Positions 24,554 through 31,688 of a stretch of 64,000 bases of DNA are shown in pieces. The notes beneath the pieces are model-generated. The model saw only the letters and a program-made list of their open reading frames with translations, searched no databases and had not been told where the DNA came from. A program made the translations under genes and the position numbers. Each line of letters opens with the position of its first letter. The first letter of the stretch is position 1. Source of the DNA: RGIG4140 sp045614025 (GTDB taxonomy: Bacteria; Pseudomonadota; Alphaproteobacteria; CAAHEQ01; UBA3637); contig JAZLCE010000014.1 in assembly GCA_045614025.1 (NCBI GenBank), positions 1-64,000 on the forward strand, in the 5' to 3' direction.

Positions 24554-24628
24554 TGGCTCCAGCGGTAGGGCTCGAACCTACGACCGATCGGTTAACAGCC
24601 GATTGCTCTACCACTGAGCTACGCTGGA
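24554..24628 (-). tRNA. tRNA-Asn (anticodon GUU)
   Basis: A complete 75-nt cloverleaf on the minus strand: acceptor stem TCCAGCG/CGCTGGA, D arm AGCTCAGTGGTAGAGC, anticodon loop CTGTTAA with anticodon GTT, T arm with GGTTCGAGCCC, discriminator G and encoded CCA. It has its own promoter and terminator. Confidence 0.97.
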
Positions 24629-24640
24629 ACAATGAAACTA

Positions 24641-24669
24641 TTATTATCTTATTTTAAAATAAAATGCAA
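24641..24669 (-). promoter_or_regulatory. Promoter of tRNA-Asn
   Basis: TTGCAT (24669-24664) and TAATAA (24646-24641) on the minus strand with 17 bp between, 12 bases upstream of the mature tRNA. Confidence 0.6.
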
Positions 24670-24716
24670 GCCTTTTTTTTATTTTTTTTTAATTTTTTTT
24701 ATATCTTTTTGAAATT

Positions 24717-25562
24717 TTAAATGTTTTTTCCAAAATAAAACCATTCTGTATTTATTTTTGCCTCATGATTTGGCATAATAATAAATCCATCAAACGGGGC
24801 ATAAATTTTTTCGCCTGTTTCATAAATGGCAATTTCATCTCCTTTTTTAATGGCGTCTAAATGAATATAATTTTTGCTGAACATGCCTTCTTTTTCTTTG
24901 ATTACAAAGTTTTGAAGAGTGATAATCGTTTTTTTTGTTTCTTGGCAACTTCCTTTTAAAACGCCATAATGATACAGCATATTTAAAATGGATTTTTTGG
25001 CAACTTGAATGGCCTCAATTGATTTATGATAGCCACATTCAACTGTTAATGCACAAGTATTCTTTAAAAAGGCATATTCCTCAGTGCAATTATTTTCAAT
25101 TTCATGGTTGTTTTTATAAATATCTGGCCAACCAGCAAGCGCCGTTTGAACAGGGATAATCTTCAAAAACTCAAGGTTTTCTTGACTTGGATGATCAATA
25201 AAAGCAAAGGGTTCATCTTTTTCGCAATGCGTTGAATGCAAATCTAAAAGGATATCTGCTTTTTCAATTTCTTTGATCAGCTGATTTGCAATTTTTTCTT
25301 CATTTGTTTGAGGGTTTTCATGAAATTTAACAACACGGTTTAAATTATCCTCAATTCCGCGCACATCTTTTTGATAGGCTTGTTCGTTCACAATGGGAAT
25401 AAAGGTAATGGATCCTGATTGAAGAATATGTTTTTTTTCTTGGAGTTCTCTAATAATTTCATATTGCGCTTTTGTGCCAGCGGTTTCGTTTCCATGAACC
25501 GCTCCTAAAATTAAAATATTTTTTCCTTCATTTTCATGTTTGAAAACAATTGGTTTAAACAT
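24717..25562 (-). CDS. AstE/AspA-family zinc hydrolase (succinylglutamate desuccinylase/aspartoacylase-like)
   Basis: A 281-aa M14-like zinc amidohydrolase. The metal motif GAVHGNETAG gives His23 and Glu26, LLDLHST (about residue 112) gives the third ligand, DNLNR matches the substrate-binding DNR region, and LTVECG is the catalytic Glu segment. A C-terminal beta domain (about 205-281) is typical of the family. It should release an amino acid from an N-acyl or peptide-like substrate; the exact substrate is unclear. It overlaps the upstream GNAT gene by eight bases and is controlled by the same attenuated promoter. A GNAT that acylates and a hydrolase that deacylates side by side suggest a shared substrate. 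Confidence 0.8.
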   Translation of the reverse strand: MFKPIVFKHENEGKNILILGAVHGNETAGTKAQYEIIRELQEKKHILQSGSITFIPIVNEQAYQKDVRGIEDNLNRVVKFHENPQTNEEKIANQLIKEIEKADILLDLHSTHCEKDEPFAFIDHPSQENLEFLKIIPVQTALAGWPDIYKNNHEIENNCTEEYAFLKNTCALTVECGYHKSIEAIQVAKKSILNMLYHYGVLKGSCQETKKTIITLQNFVIKEKEGMFSKNYIHLDAIKKGDEIAIYETGEKIYAPFDGFIIMPNHEAKINTEWFYFGKNI

Positions 25563-26388
25563 TTTGATTCTCCTTTATTTGCTGACGCAAGCGACGAATT
25601 TGCTTGATTTGTTGATGAGATCTAATATGCAAGGGTAGGGCTGTTCTTCTAAACGCAATTTGCTTTGTTTTAGGATGATAAACACAGCCCACAAAATCAT
25701 TTTGAAGTAATTTATCAATCGTTCCAAAATGATGGGATGGAATTAAAATTTCTTTTCCAATGCGTTGTGGTTGCTTATCTTTATAACACATCACGGCAAT
25801 TTGCCCCCCATCACTTGGATCAATTCCAGAAGAAAGCATTTGAAAACGATTGTTAAAATAAGGAGGCATGTTCCAATGATTATTTCTATCAATAATCGAA
25901 TAAATGGCGTCACATTTAAGTTGTTTTGCAAGTTCAATGCGATATTCAATCATCAACTGATTTAAACCATTCCCTCTAAAGTTTGGATGAACGCAATCGC
26001 CTCCTAAAGTGGCAACTTTTTGCCCATTTGAAAAAGATTGATAGGGGTAGCTTGGAATTTCATCTTGAAACGTTTTTGAATTTGAGCAAACTTTTAAATA
26101 ACTCATCCCAATTAATTTTGATTCATGAAAAACACCCACAAAAATGATATCTTGTTTTTTAAAAACTTCATCATAATAAGAGGCCGAATGCTTGTGAATG
26201 AAGCATTGTTCTTCTTCTTTTAAATGTTGATAAATCTTTTTGGAAAGAAACGCCATGGCTTGGCTATGTTTTTTAGAAAGAGGATAAATGAAAAAAGGGG
26301 CAGGGGAAATTTCTTTCCCATCTTTTTTAGTCAATAACCCAGACCAAAATCTTTGATTATTCACTGTGAATTTTGCCATCTCGCCCAT
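25555..26388 (-). CDS. GNAT-family N-acetyltransferase
   Basis: A 277-aa protein with the GNAT core in the middle: FVGVFHESKLIGMSYLKV strands, then motif A with GGDCVHPNFRGNGLNQLMIEY (acetyl-CoA pyrophosphate loop RGNGL, about residues 137-141). The N-terminal about 60 residues and C-terminal about 80 residues are extra; the end is basic (IRSHQQIKQIRRLRQQIK). The substrate is unknown. The start at 26388 follows AAAGGGAAAC. It is first in a two-gene unit with the AstE/AspA-like hydrolase and is preceded by leader peptide C and its terminator. Confidence 0.8.
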   Translation of the reverse strand: MGEMAKFTVNNQRFWSGLLTKKDGKEISPAPFFIYPLSKKHSQAMAFLSKKIYQHLKEEEQCFIHKHSASYYDEVFKKQDIIFVGVFHESKLIGMSYLKVCSNSKTFQDEIPSYPYQSFSNGQKVATLGGDCVHPNFRGNGLNQLMIEYRIELAKQLKCDAIYSIIDRNNHWNMPPYFNNRFQMLSSGIDPSDGGQIAVMCYKDKQPQRIGKEILIPSHHFGTIDKLLQNDFVGCVYHPKTKQIAFRRTALPLHIRSHQQIKQIRRLRQQIKENQNV

Positions 26389-26411
26389 TTGTTTCCCTTT
26401 CTTTTATTAAT

Positions 26412-26442
26412 AAAAAAACGAGACCTTTTTTTGGTCCCGTTT
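26412..26442 (-). terminator. Attenuator terminator of leader C
   Basis: On the minus strand AAACGGGACC (26442-26433) pairs with GGTCTCGTTT (26425-26416), followed by seven T, ending 24 bases before the GNAT start codon. The left arm AACGGGA can instead pair with TCCCGTT at the end of the leader-peptide frame (26482-26476), which would prevent this hairpin. Confidence 0.8.
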
Positions 26443-26473
26443 CTGATTGTTTTGTTCTGTTGATATCAAACAC

Positions 26474-26536
26474 CTAACGGGAGAAATCTTCCTCACGTTT
26501 AGATTGTTTCAAAGTTTTGAAAGTTGATATAAACAT
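26474..26536 (-). CDS. Leader peptide C
   Basis: A 20-codon frame ending in TAG, read from the ATG at 26536, which has AAAAAGG six bases upstream (an ATG two codons earlier is also possible and would begin MFMF). The peptide contains Phe near its start and end (MFISTFKTLK ... EEDFSR). Its stop codon lies inside the antiterminator segment TCCCGTT, as expected for ribosome-mediated attenuation. Confidence 0.55.
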   Translation of the reverse strand: MFISTFKTLKQSKREEDFSR

Positions 26537-26563
26537 AAACATCCTTTTTCTTTATTAGAACTA

Positions 26564-26592
26564 ATGATAACAGATTAAAAACATATTGTCAA
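26564..26592 (-). promoter_or_regulatory. Promoter of attenuated unit C (GNAT/hydrolase)
   Basis: A perfect TTGACA (26592-26587) and TATCAT (26569-26564) with 17 bp between, 11 bases past the stop of the upstream gene. About 180 bases separate it from the GNAT start codon. Confidence 0.75.
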
Positions 26593-26602
26593 TCTTATTT
26601 TT

Positions 26603-27019
26603 TTAACAATAAGTTAAATAACGAATGCGATCAGCTGGAATTTTAATTTTGTTTTGAATAATCGGCATAGCATAAGGTTTTGTCATTTCAACTTTTTTTA
26701 AATTTGTTTCTAAATCTTTAATAAAAGCATTTGTTCCATAATCAGCGCCCACCACTAAAAGAGCATAATGTCTGACCAAATGGTTGCTTTTTAAAATGCT
26801 CACTAATTCATTTTTTTCATGAGCAAGAATATGCTTCATGCTTCTTTCGCCTTTTGTTTTTAAGCGTTCAGCATCATATTTAATGCGCAAAGCTTCTTCT
26901 TTTGGCAGTTTGTTTTTAATTCGAACGTTCATTAATCCTAACATATAGTCATAAATCTTTTGCGATTTTAAAAGACTTTTTATTTGATCAACTTTTTCAA
27001 TGTATGTTTTATCTGTCAT
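26603..27019 (-). CDS. Unknown 138-aa protein under attenuator B
   Basis: A basic, mostly helical soluble protein without signal peptide. Residues about 25-65 form a long amphipathic helix pair (YDYMLGLMNVRIKNKLPKEE; LRIKYDAERLKTKGERS), and the C-terminal part contains HYALLVVGADYG and a Pro/Ile-rich end. I do not recognise it; a chorismate-mutase-like helix bundle was considered but key residues are not evident. AAGAGGAACAAG precedes the ATG. It stands alone between two attenuated promoters, downstream of leader peptide B, which is rich in Phe and Tyr codons. Confidence 0.6.
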   Translation of the reverse strand: MTDKTYIEKVDQIKSLLKSQKIYDYMLGLMNVRIKNKLPKEEALRIKYDAERLKTKGERSMKHILAHEKNELVSILKSNHLVRHYALLVVGADYGTNAFIKDLETNLKKVEMTKPYAMPIIQNKIKIPADRIRYLTYC

Positions 27020-27036
27020 CTTGTTCCTCTTAATAT

Positions 27037-27070
27037 AAAAAAAACAGCCCTTCTAAAATTAAGAGCTGTT
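27037..27070 (-). terminator. Attenuator terminator of leader B
   Basis: On the minus strand AACAGCTCTT pairs with AAGGGCTGTT around a short loop, followed by eight T, ending 17 bases before the start codon of the 138-aa gene. The segment CGAAAAACAGCTCTT (27075-27061) can instead pair with AAGGAGCGTTTTTTG (27120-27106) just after the leader stop codon, with one bulge. Confidence 0.85.
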
Positions 27071-27120
27071 TTTCGTTTGAATCGTTAAAATAATTAGTTC
27101 GCTAACAAAAAACGCTCCTT

Positions 27121-27183
27121 TTACTTTCTAAAGTAAAAAGAGTAAAAATAAAAACCAAAAAAGTTTACTGTTTTTGTTATCAT
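27121..27183 (-). CDS. Leader peptide B, Phe/Tyr-rich
   Basis: A 20-codon frame with six Phe and three Tyr codons, containing NFFGFYFYSFYF and ending RK-stop. The TAA is directly followed by the antiterminator segment AAGGAGCG. The ATG lies seven bases past the -10 box, so it would be at or next to the first transcribed base, implying leaderless translation. The codon bias is far beyond chance expectation even for AT-rich DNA, in which TTT is common. Confidence 0.7.
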   Translation of the reverse strand: MITKTVNFFGFYFYSFYFRK

Positions 27184-27189
27184 ATTTTT

Positions 27190-27218
27190 AAAATACGCCT
27201 CCAAATATAAAATGTCAA
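27190..27218 (-). promoter_or_regulatory. Promoter of attenuated unit B
   Basis: A perfect TTGACA (27218-27213) and TATTTT (27195-27190) with 17 bp between, starting nine bases past the stop of the vanX-like gene. Confidence 0.75.
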
Positions 27219-27226
27219 CACCTTTT

Positions 27227-27841
27227 TTAAAGAATTGTCACATTTTTTAAAGATCGAATTAATGGATAGGTCCAAGCCTCTTTTAAATTAAAGTGCCACC
27301 ATTCATGTAGAAGGGGTTCTAAATCAATCTCTTTCATTAAATTTTCAAGCAATTCTTTGTTTTGATAGGCTGTTAAAGAAACATCATCTCCTTTATAATC
27401 GCGGTGACATTTTTTTAAATAGTCTTGAAAAGAAGGGTCTTTTTCATATCCTTCATAAAAGGCATCTGGCTTTGTTGGGAATTCAAGTTCATTTCCTTGT
27501 AAATCAGTTAAATAACAATCAATGGCAACGCCTCTGGGATGAAACCCGCGCTTAGATGTTTCTTCAGGAGGTGGAGCGATATAAGGTTTTAAATAATCTG
27601 GCGCTGTTTCAAACATATATTTTTGCACTTCAAGGGGTCTAAACGCATCATAGATCACAAGCTTTAATCCAAGAGCTTTAAGTTTGGGTTCAAGCTGAAT
27701 TAATTTATCATAAAGCTCGGGATGAACCAATGCGTCTTTAAGCCCAAAATCGGAATACATATCTTTATAAAAAGCATTATGCGTTGTGGTATAAAACAAA
27801 TTTGAAACAATATGTTCTGTTTGAATTTTCTTTAAAATCAT
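27227..27841 (-). CDS. VanX/DdpX-type D-alanyl-D-alanine dipeptidase (M15D)
   Basis: A 204-aa zinc dipeptidase. The metal ligands and catalytic residues sit where VanX has them: Arg68 (YDAFRPLEVQ), His101 and Asp108 (GFHPRGVAID), Glu180 and His183 (HEWWHF). No signal peptide is seen, so it should act in the cytoplasm on dipeptides, most likely D-Ala-D-Ala or related peptidoglycan fragments. In Gram-negative bacteria such enzymes serve dipeptide or wall recycling rather than vancomycin resistance, and no vanHA-type partners are present. Its ATG overlaps the upstream stop by one base (TAATG), so it is translationally coupled to the 556-aa gene under attenuator A. Confidence 0.88.
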   Translation of the reverse strand: MILKKIQTEHIVSNLFYTTTHNAFYKDMYSDFGLKDALVHPELYDKLIQLEPKLKALGLKLVIYDAFRPLEVQKYMFETAPDYLKPYIAPPPEETSKRGFHPRGVAIDCYLTDLQGNELEFPTKPDAFYEGYEKDPSFQDYLKKCHRDYKGDDVSLTAYQNKELLENLMKEIDLEPLLHEWWHFNLKEAWTYPLIRSLKNVTIL

Positions 27842-29511
27842 TAAGAACCCCTTTCTTGCAAGTGAGCCATTTGCTTGAATGAAATTTTATAAGCTTCTGG
27901 ATATTTTGAGATTTTTTGAACAAGTTTTTCTTTGTTTTTCAATGCTTCAGCTTCAATATAACCAGGGGCAGTATTGTTCAAATAGGTGTTTAAAATCCCA
28001 GCTGTTGCTAAAACGGATTTAGCCGCCCCGATATAAGGGATCACATTCAGCACATTGGCTAATCTTTCTTCAGGTAATCTGGCAATTTCTGAAAGTTTGA
28101 GTGGTTTTTTTGTTTTGGATTCGCTGATCACGCCTAAGCTTAAAAACATTAAATCAACAGGCATCACATCTAATTTTTCTTTCAGTTTATTTTCATGAAT
28201 TTGCGTTAAAAACCCTTGAAATCCTTGTTTCATTTTTTCGGCATAAGTTGATTGGAAAAATCCGCCATGCGCTAAAATGTTTGCGCTTTGAGTGGCCAGG
28301 CAAATTAAGGCACTTGAAGGCGCGATTTGCTTTGTTTTTAATAACTCAAGCACTGTTTCTTTATCATGAGAAAGCTTATGAAGTTTAATGGCAAAGCTTT
28401 TGCGCATTTCTTTATCTTTTGAAATGCCAACAAAAGGAGATTCATCTTCTTTCCAAGCGGCTCTTATTCCTTTTAAAGATTGTTGAAACTTATTAAAATA
28501 AGTTGGATTTGAAAAGATTTTTGACCAAATGGAGTCTTCGCTTTGCAAGGCTTTAATCAAGAATTTTCTTGTGATTTCAGTTCCATCTAAGGTGATTTGT
28601 TGCATTCCAGCTTTGTTTAATATTTGGTTTAAAGAATAAGATTGATAAACAGCTGTTTGATCTGCAAGCGTTGAAAGATTTTCTTGTTCAAAAATGCTTT
28701 TTAATGCTTGATATTGATTTTTAATATCATCAAACGAATAATCAAACATTCTTTTTGAAAGAAGGTTTAATTCTTGTTTTGTTTCTTCAATCAGCTGTTT
28801 TTTTCCTTCTTTTAAAGAGGAATAAGCCGTTTGAAGATTTTTTAAATTTGTTGTTGCCGTTAAATGAGAAACAATTTTAAGTGCGGCTTTATATTTTTCC
28901 TTACAAGGGCAGTTTTCTTGTTTTAAAATCGTGTTTAATGTTTTTTCTAAATGATTTAATGTGGCGGATAATAAAACGGTTTCATTAAAATATTCAGAAG
29001 ATATTTTATCGCTTTGATATAAAATGCTTTTGCTGATTTTATTATTGTTTGCAACGGGGAAAATGGTATCCCCCACTTGGAAATATCCCCCACTGCAAGG
29101 ATGGGAAAGAGAAACATTTGAACCATAAAATCCAATATGATATTTGGCGCCAGCTTGTTTCATTAACGAAGCGGAAATTAAAATATTTTGATTTAAAAGA
29201 GCTCTTGTTTCTTCTTTTTGCGGGCTATCATAATCTCTTAAAAAAGCCAAATGAGTGCCAGATTCCATAATGGGAAGATAGCTTAATTGTTTCACAACTT
29301 CTTTTGCTGTTTGTTTATCATAAAGCCGGGCCGTTTCTTCATAAATTGTTTCTAAAAGAAGAGCGGTATCAGGTGTTGTTTTATCGGTTTCTAAAAGAAA
29401 ATCAGCCAGTTCTTCTTGAAAATAATCTTTCAAAGTGCCCGAGTTATATATTTTTCTTAAAGCAGGTAATGCGGTTAAAAGATTGTTAAATTCATAAGCA
29501 TTTAATGTCAT
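27841..29511 (-). CDS. Unknown 556-aa protein under attenuator A
   Basis: A soluble, predominantly helical protein with no signal peptide or convincing membrane segment. The most distinctive part is about residues 115-155, with AKYHIGFYGSNVSLSHPCSG followed by GYFQVGDTIFPV, where His, Ser and Cys could form an active or metal site. A CPCKEKY motif occurs near residue 205, and coiled-coil-like helices follow. I do not recognise the family. AAAGGAAG precedes the ATG. It is cotranscribed with the downstream vanX-like gene, and expression is set by promoter A, leader peptide A and the terminator at 29528-29556. Confidence 0.6.
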   Translation of the reverse strand: MTLNAYEFNNLLTALPALRKIYNSGTLKDYFQEELADFLLETDKTTPDTALLLETIYEETARLYDKQTAKEVVKQLSYLPIMESGTHLAFLRDYDSPQKEETRALLNQNILISASLMKQAGAKYHIGFYGSNVSLSHPCSGGYFQVGDTIFPVANNNKISKSILYQSDKISSEYFNETVLLSATLNHLEKTLNTILKQENCPCKEKYKAALKIVSHLTATTNLKNLQTAYSSLKEGKKQLIEETKQELNLLSKRMFDYSFDDIKNQYQALKSIFEQENLSTLADQTAVYQSYSLNQILNKAGMQQITLDGTEITRKFLIKALQSEDSIWSKIFSNPTYFNKFQQSLKGIRAAWKEDESPFVGISKDKEMRKSFAIKLHKLSHDKETVLELLKTKQIAPSSALICLATQSANILAHGGFFQSTYAEKMKQGFQGFLTQIHENKLKEKLDVMPVDLMFLSLGVISESKTKKPLKLSEIARLPEERLANVLNVIPYIGAAKSVLATAGILNTYLNNTAPGYIEAEALKNKEKLVQKISKYPEAYKISFKQMAHLQERGS

Positions 29512-29527
29512 AGTCTTCCTTTTTTAT

Positions 29528-29556
29528 AAAAAAAACTCTTTTCAAATTGAAAAGAG
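29528..29556 (-). terminator. Attenuator terminator of leader A
   Basis: On the minus strand CTCTTTTCAA (29556-29547) pairs with TTGAAAAGAG (29545-29536), followed by eight T, ending 17 bases before the start codon of the 556-aa gene. CAGCTCTTTT (29559-29550), which includes the left arm, can instead pair with AAAGGGAGCTG at the end of the leader-peptide frame (about 29610-29600). Confidence 0.85.
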
Positions 29557-29591
29557 CTGCTATTTTGATTCTTTTATTTTAATTTTTATTA

Positions 29592-29669
29592 CTAACAAAC
29601 AGCTCCCTTTGATTTTTTAAACCAAAAAGTAAAAATGTTTGTAATAATAAAAATAATAGATGTGTTCAT
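29592..29669 (-). CDS. Leader peptide A, Ile/Phe-rich
   Basis: A 25-codon frame with five Ile, four Phe and one Trp codon; the second half reads NIFTFWFKKSKGAVC then TAG. The antiterminator segment GGGAGCTG is formed by its last codons, so a ribosome at the stop codon would cover it. The ATG lies about eight bases past the -10 box, as for leader B, implying an almost leaderless start. Confidence 0.65.
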   Translation of the reverse strand: MNTSIIFIITNIFTFWFKKSKGAVC

Positions 29670-29676
29670 GTGAAAT

Positions 29677-29705
29677 AAAATATAATTTCTTTTGAAACTT
29701 GTCAA
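29677..29705 (-). promoter_or_regulatory. Promoter of attenuated unit A
   Basis: A perfect TTGACA (29705-29700) and TATTTT (29682-29677) with 17 bp between. It is divergent from the flavodiiron promoter, with -35 boxes 18 bp apart. Confidence 0.75.
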
Positions 29706-29723
29706 TATCTTTTTTAAAAATGA

Positions 29724-29752
29724 TTGAAAAATTCAAAATTATTTGCTAAACT
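29724..29752 (+). promoter_or_regulatory. Promoter of the flavodiiron gene
   Basis: TTGAAA (29724-29729) and TAAACT (29747-29752) with 17 bp between. Confidence 0.55.
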
Positions 29753-29790
29753 TTTCCCCATATTAATTAAAAAAAATGAAGGGTGATCAC

Positions 29791-30954
29791 ATGAAAAATA
29801 AACAGTTGGTTTCAAATATTTATTATGTTGGTGTGGATGATAAAGAAATTGATTTATTTGAAGGGCAATATATTGTTCCAAATGGAATTTCATATAACTC
29901 TTATGTGATTATGGATGAAAAAACAGCTGTGATGGATACGGTGGATATCCATAAAGCAGAGGAATGGCTTTCAAATTTAAAAGAAGTTTTAAATGGTAAA
30001 GAACCAGATTATTTGGTTGTTCTTCATATGGAGCCAGATCATGCAGGCAGTATTGATTTATTTTTAAAAGCTTATCCAAATACAAAAGTTGTTTCAAATC
30101 AAAAAGCATTCCAAATGATGGAAAGTTTTTTTGAAGGGATTGATTTGGAAGGCAAAAAAGTTATTATTCAAGAAGGAGAAACGCTTTTATTAGGCCAGCA
30201 TTCGCTTTCATTTGTTTTTGCGCCGATGGTTCATTGGCCAGAAGTGATGGTTGCTTATGAACAAACAGAAAAGATTTTGTTTTCAGCAGATGCGTTTGGC
30301 AAATTTGGGGCGCTTGATTATGAAGAAGAATGGGATTGCGAAGCGCGCCGTTATTATATTAACATTGTGGGTAAATATGGTGCTCCTGTTCAAACGTTGC
30401 TTAAAAAAGCAAGCACACTTGATATTCAAAAGATTTTTCCGCTCCATGGGCCGATGCTCACTGAAAATTTGGGATATTATTTAAATAAATATGATATTTG
30501 GAGCTCATATAAAGCGGAAGATACGGGCGTTTTTATTGCCTATACCTCCATTTATGGGAACACCAAGCAAGCCGCTTTGAAGCTTAAAGAGATTTTGGAT
30601 GCAAAAGGCATTAAAACAGCGATTGCCGATTTAGCCAGAGATGATATGGCAGAGGCCGTTGAAGATGCATTCAGATATTCGCATTTGGTGTTGGCAAGCC
30701 CCACATATGATGGAGATGTTTTCCCTTATATGGCCACATTTATGCACCATTTAAAAAGCAAAAATTATCAAAACAGAACCATTGGGTTTATTGAAAATGG
30801 CTCTTGGGCGCCGATGTCTGCAAAAGTGATGAAAAAAGAAATGGGAGAGCTTAAAAATATCACATTGATTGAAAATCATGTTTCAATTAAATCTGCCTTG
30901 AAAAAAGAAGATGTTGAGGCATTAAATGCGTTGGCAGAAGATTTGTTAAAGTAA
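29791..30954 (+). CDS. Flavodiiron protein (A-type flavoprotein, FprA-like)
   Basis: A 387-aa protein that reduces O2 to water and/or NO to N2O. The N-terminal metallo-beta-lactamase domain carries the diiron ligands His79-x-Glu81-x-Asp83-His84 (LHMEPDHAG), a later His (MVHWPE), Asp (FSADAFG) and His (FPLHGPM). The C-terminal flavodoxin domain starts near residue 245, with the FMN loop YTSIYGNTKQ and a second loop ASPTYDGD. There is no rubredoxin domain, so a separate electron donor is needed. The start at 29791 follows GAAGGGTGA. It indicates an anaerobic or microaerobic life with need for O2/NO detoxification. A small ankyrin gene follows after 12 bases. Confidence 0.95.
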   Translation: MKNKQLVSNIYYVGVDDKEIDLFEGQYIVPNGISYNSYVIMDEKTAVMDTVDIHKAEEWLSNLKEVLNGKEPDYLVVLHMEPDHAGSIDLFLKAYPNTKVVSNQKAFQMMESFFEGIDLEGKKVIIQEGETLLLGQHSLSFVFAPMVHWPEVMVAYEQTEKILFSADAFGKFGALDYEEEWDCEARRYYINIVGKYGAPVQTLLKKASTLDIQKIFPLHGPMLTENLGYYLNKYDIWSSYKAEDTGVFIAYTSIYGNTKQAALKLKEILDAKGIKTAIADLARDDMAEAVEDAFRYSHLVLASPTYDGDVFPYMATFMHHLKSKNYQNRTIGFIENGSWAPMSAKVMKKEMGELKNITLIENHVSIKSALKKEDVEALNALAEDLLK

Positions 30955-30966
30955 GGATAAAATAAA

Positions 30967-31464
30967 ATGAGAATGAATATCACAATTGAAAGTTTAGTTG
31001 AAGAAATCACGGATAAAAGAAATCATCAAATCGAACCTCAAATTGAAAAAATTAAAAATTTGCTTTCAAAGGGGTGTGATGTTGATGGGCAAGATAAACA
31101 TGGCAACACTTTGTTGCATCATGTGGTAACAAGCGGTAGTATTCGCATGTATAATACTGTTCAAGAAGGCGAATATAACATGCCTCAAAAAACATTTGAT
31201 GCCGAATATTTAATTAAAAACTTTTCTCCAAATCCATTAATTAAAAATCATGATGGATTAACTCCAGCTATGGTGGCAGCTAAACATAAGCAAACAGCTT
31301 TATGGCAATTGCTTTCTTCTTATGAGCAAAGTTTTGTTGCCTCTCAAATTGGTGGGATTATGAAAGAAATTATTCAACATCAAAATCTTAATGTTTGTTC
31401 AAGAACGCGTGTGTTACAAGCGGCTCAAAAATTGGTTGCAAATAATCGCACCCGTTCTGAATAA
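30967..31464 (+). CDS. Small ankyrin-repeat protein
   Basis: A 165-aa soluble protein with about two ankyrin repeats: KHGNTLLHHVVTSGSIRM (about residues 44-61) and HDGLTPAMVAAKHKQTAL (about 95-112), with DVDGQD before the first. The C terminus is helical and basic. AAGGATAAAATAAA precedes the ATG; a second ATG two codons later is possible. It lies 12 bases after the flavodiiron gene, probably in the same transcript, which is an unexpected pairing. No export signal is visible. Confidence 0.8.
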   Translation: MRMNITIESLVEEITDKRNHQIEPQIEKIKNLLSKGCDVDGQDKHGNTLLHHVVTSGSIRMYNTVQEGEYNMPQKTFDAEYLIKNFSPNPLIKNHDGLTPAMVAAKHKQTALWQLLSSYEQSFVASQIGGIMKEIIQHQNLNVCSRTRVLQAAQKLVANNRTRSE

Positions 31465-31530
31465 ATCAAAACAAGGGGCAAGGAAGGGAATATTCTTAAT
31501 CAAAATTTAATTGTTGATTTAGTTTATTAA

Positions 31531-31686
31531 GCGCAACAAGTTGTTGGTGCGGTGATTGGATTGACTCCACAAAAAGTTTTATTAAAAGCGCTCAAGATGA
31601 TTTTATGGTCGGTTTGGTGGAGCTTCCAAGCGAAACACATTTCCTCTGCAACAAGAGCGGTTATTTTAAAAGCTTTTGAAGAATAA
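31531..31686 (+). pseudogene. Possible gene remnant
   Basis: Between the ankyrin gene and the convergent gene at 31689, a 51-codon open stretch without a usable start reads as protein-like sequence (VVGAVIGLTPQKVLLKALKM ... SSATRAVILKAFEE) and ends with TAA three bases before the convergent stop. It may be the 3-prime end of a decayed gene. I cannot name it, and it could be chance. Confidence 0.25.
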
Positions 31687-31688
31687 AA

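Noticed and set aside
24460..24657. A 65-aa open frame across the tRNA-Asn gene (contains AVGLEPTTDRLTADCS)
   Set aside because: This is the familiar artefact of reading a tRNA gene as protein.
26603..27019. Chorismate mutase (suggested by the Phe-rich leader)
   Set aside because: The helical pattern is compatible but conserved active-site residues could not be matched, so no function is assigned.
27227..27841. Vancomycin-resistance gene
   Set aside because: The enzyme is VanX-like, but vanH/vanA/vanRS partners are absent and Gram-negative homologs serve dipeptide recycling.
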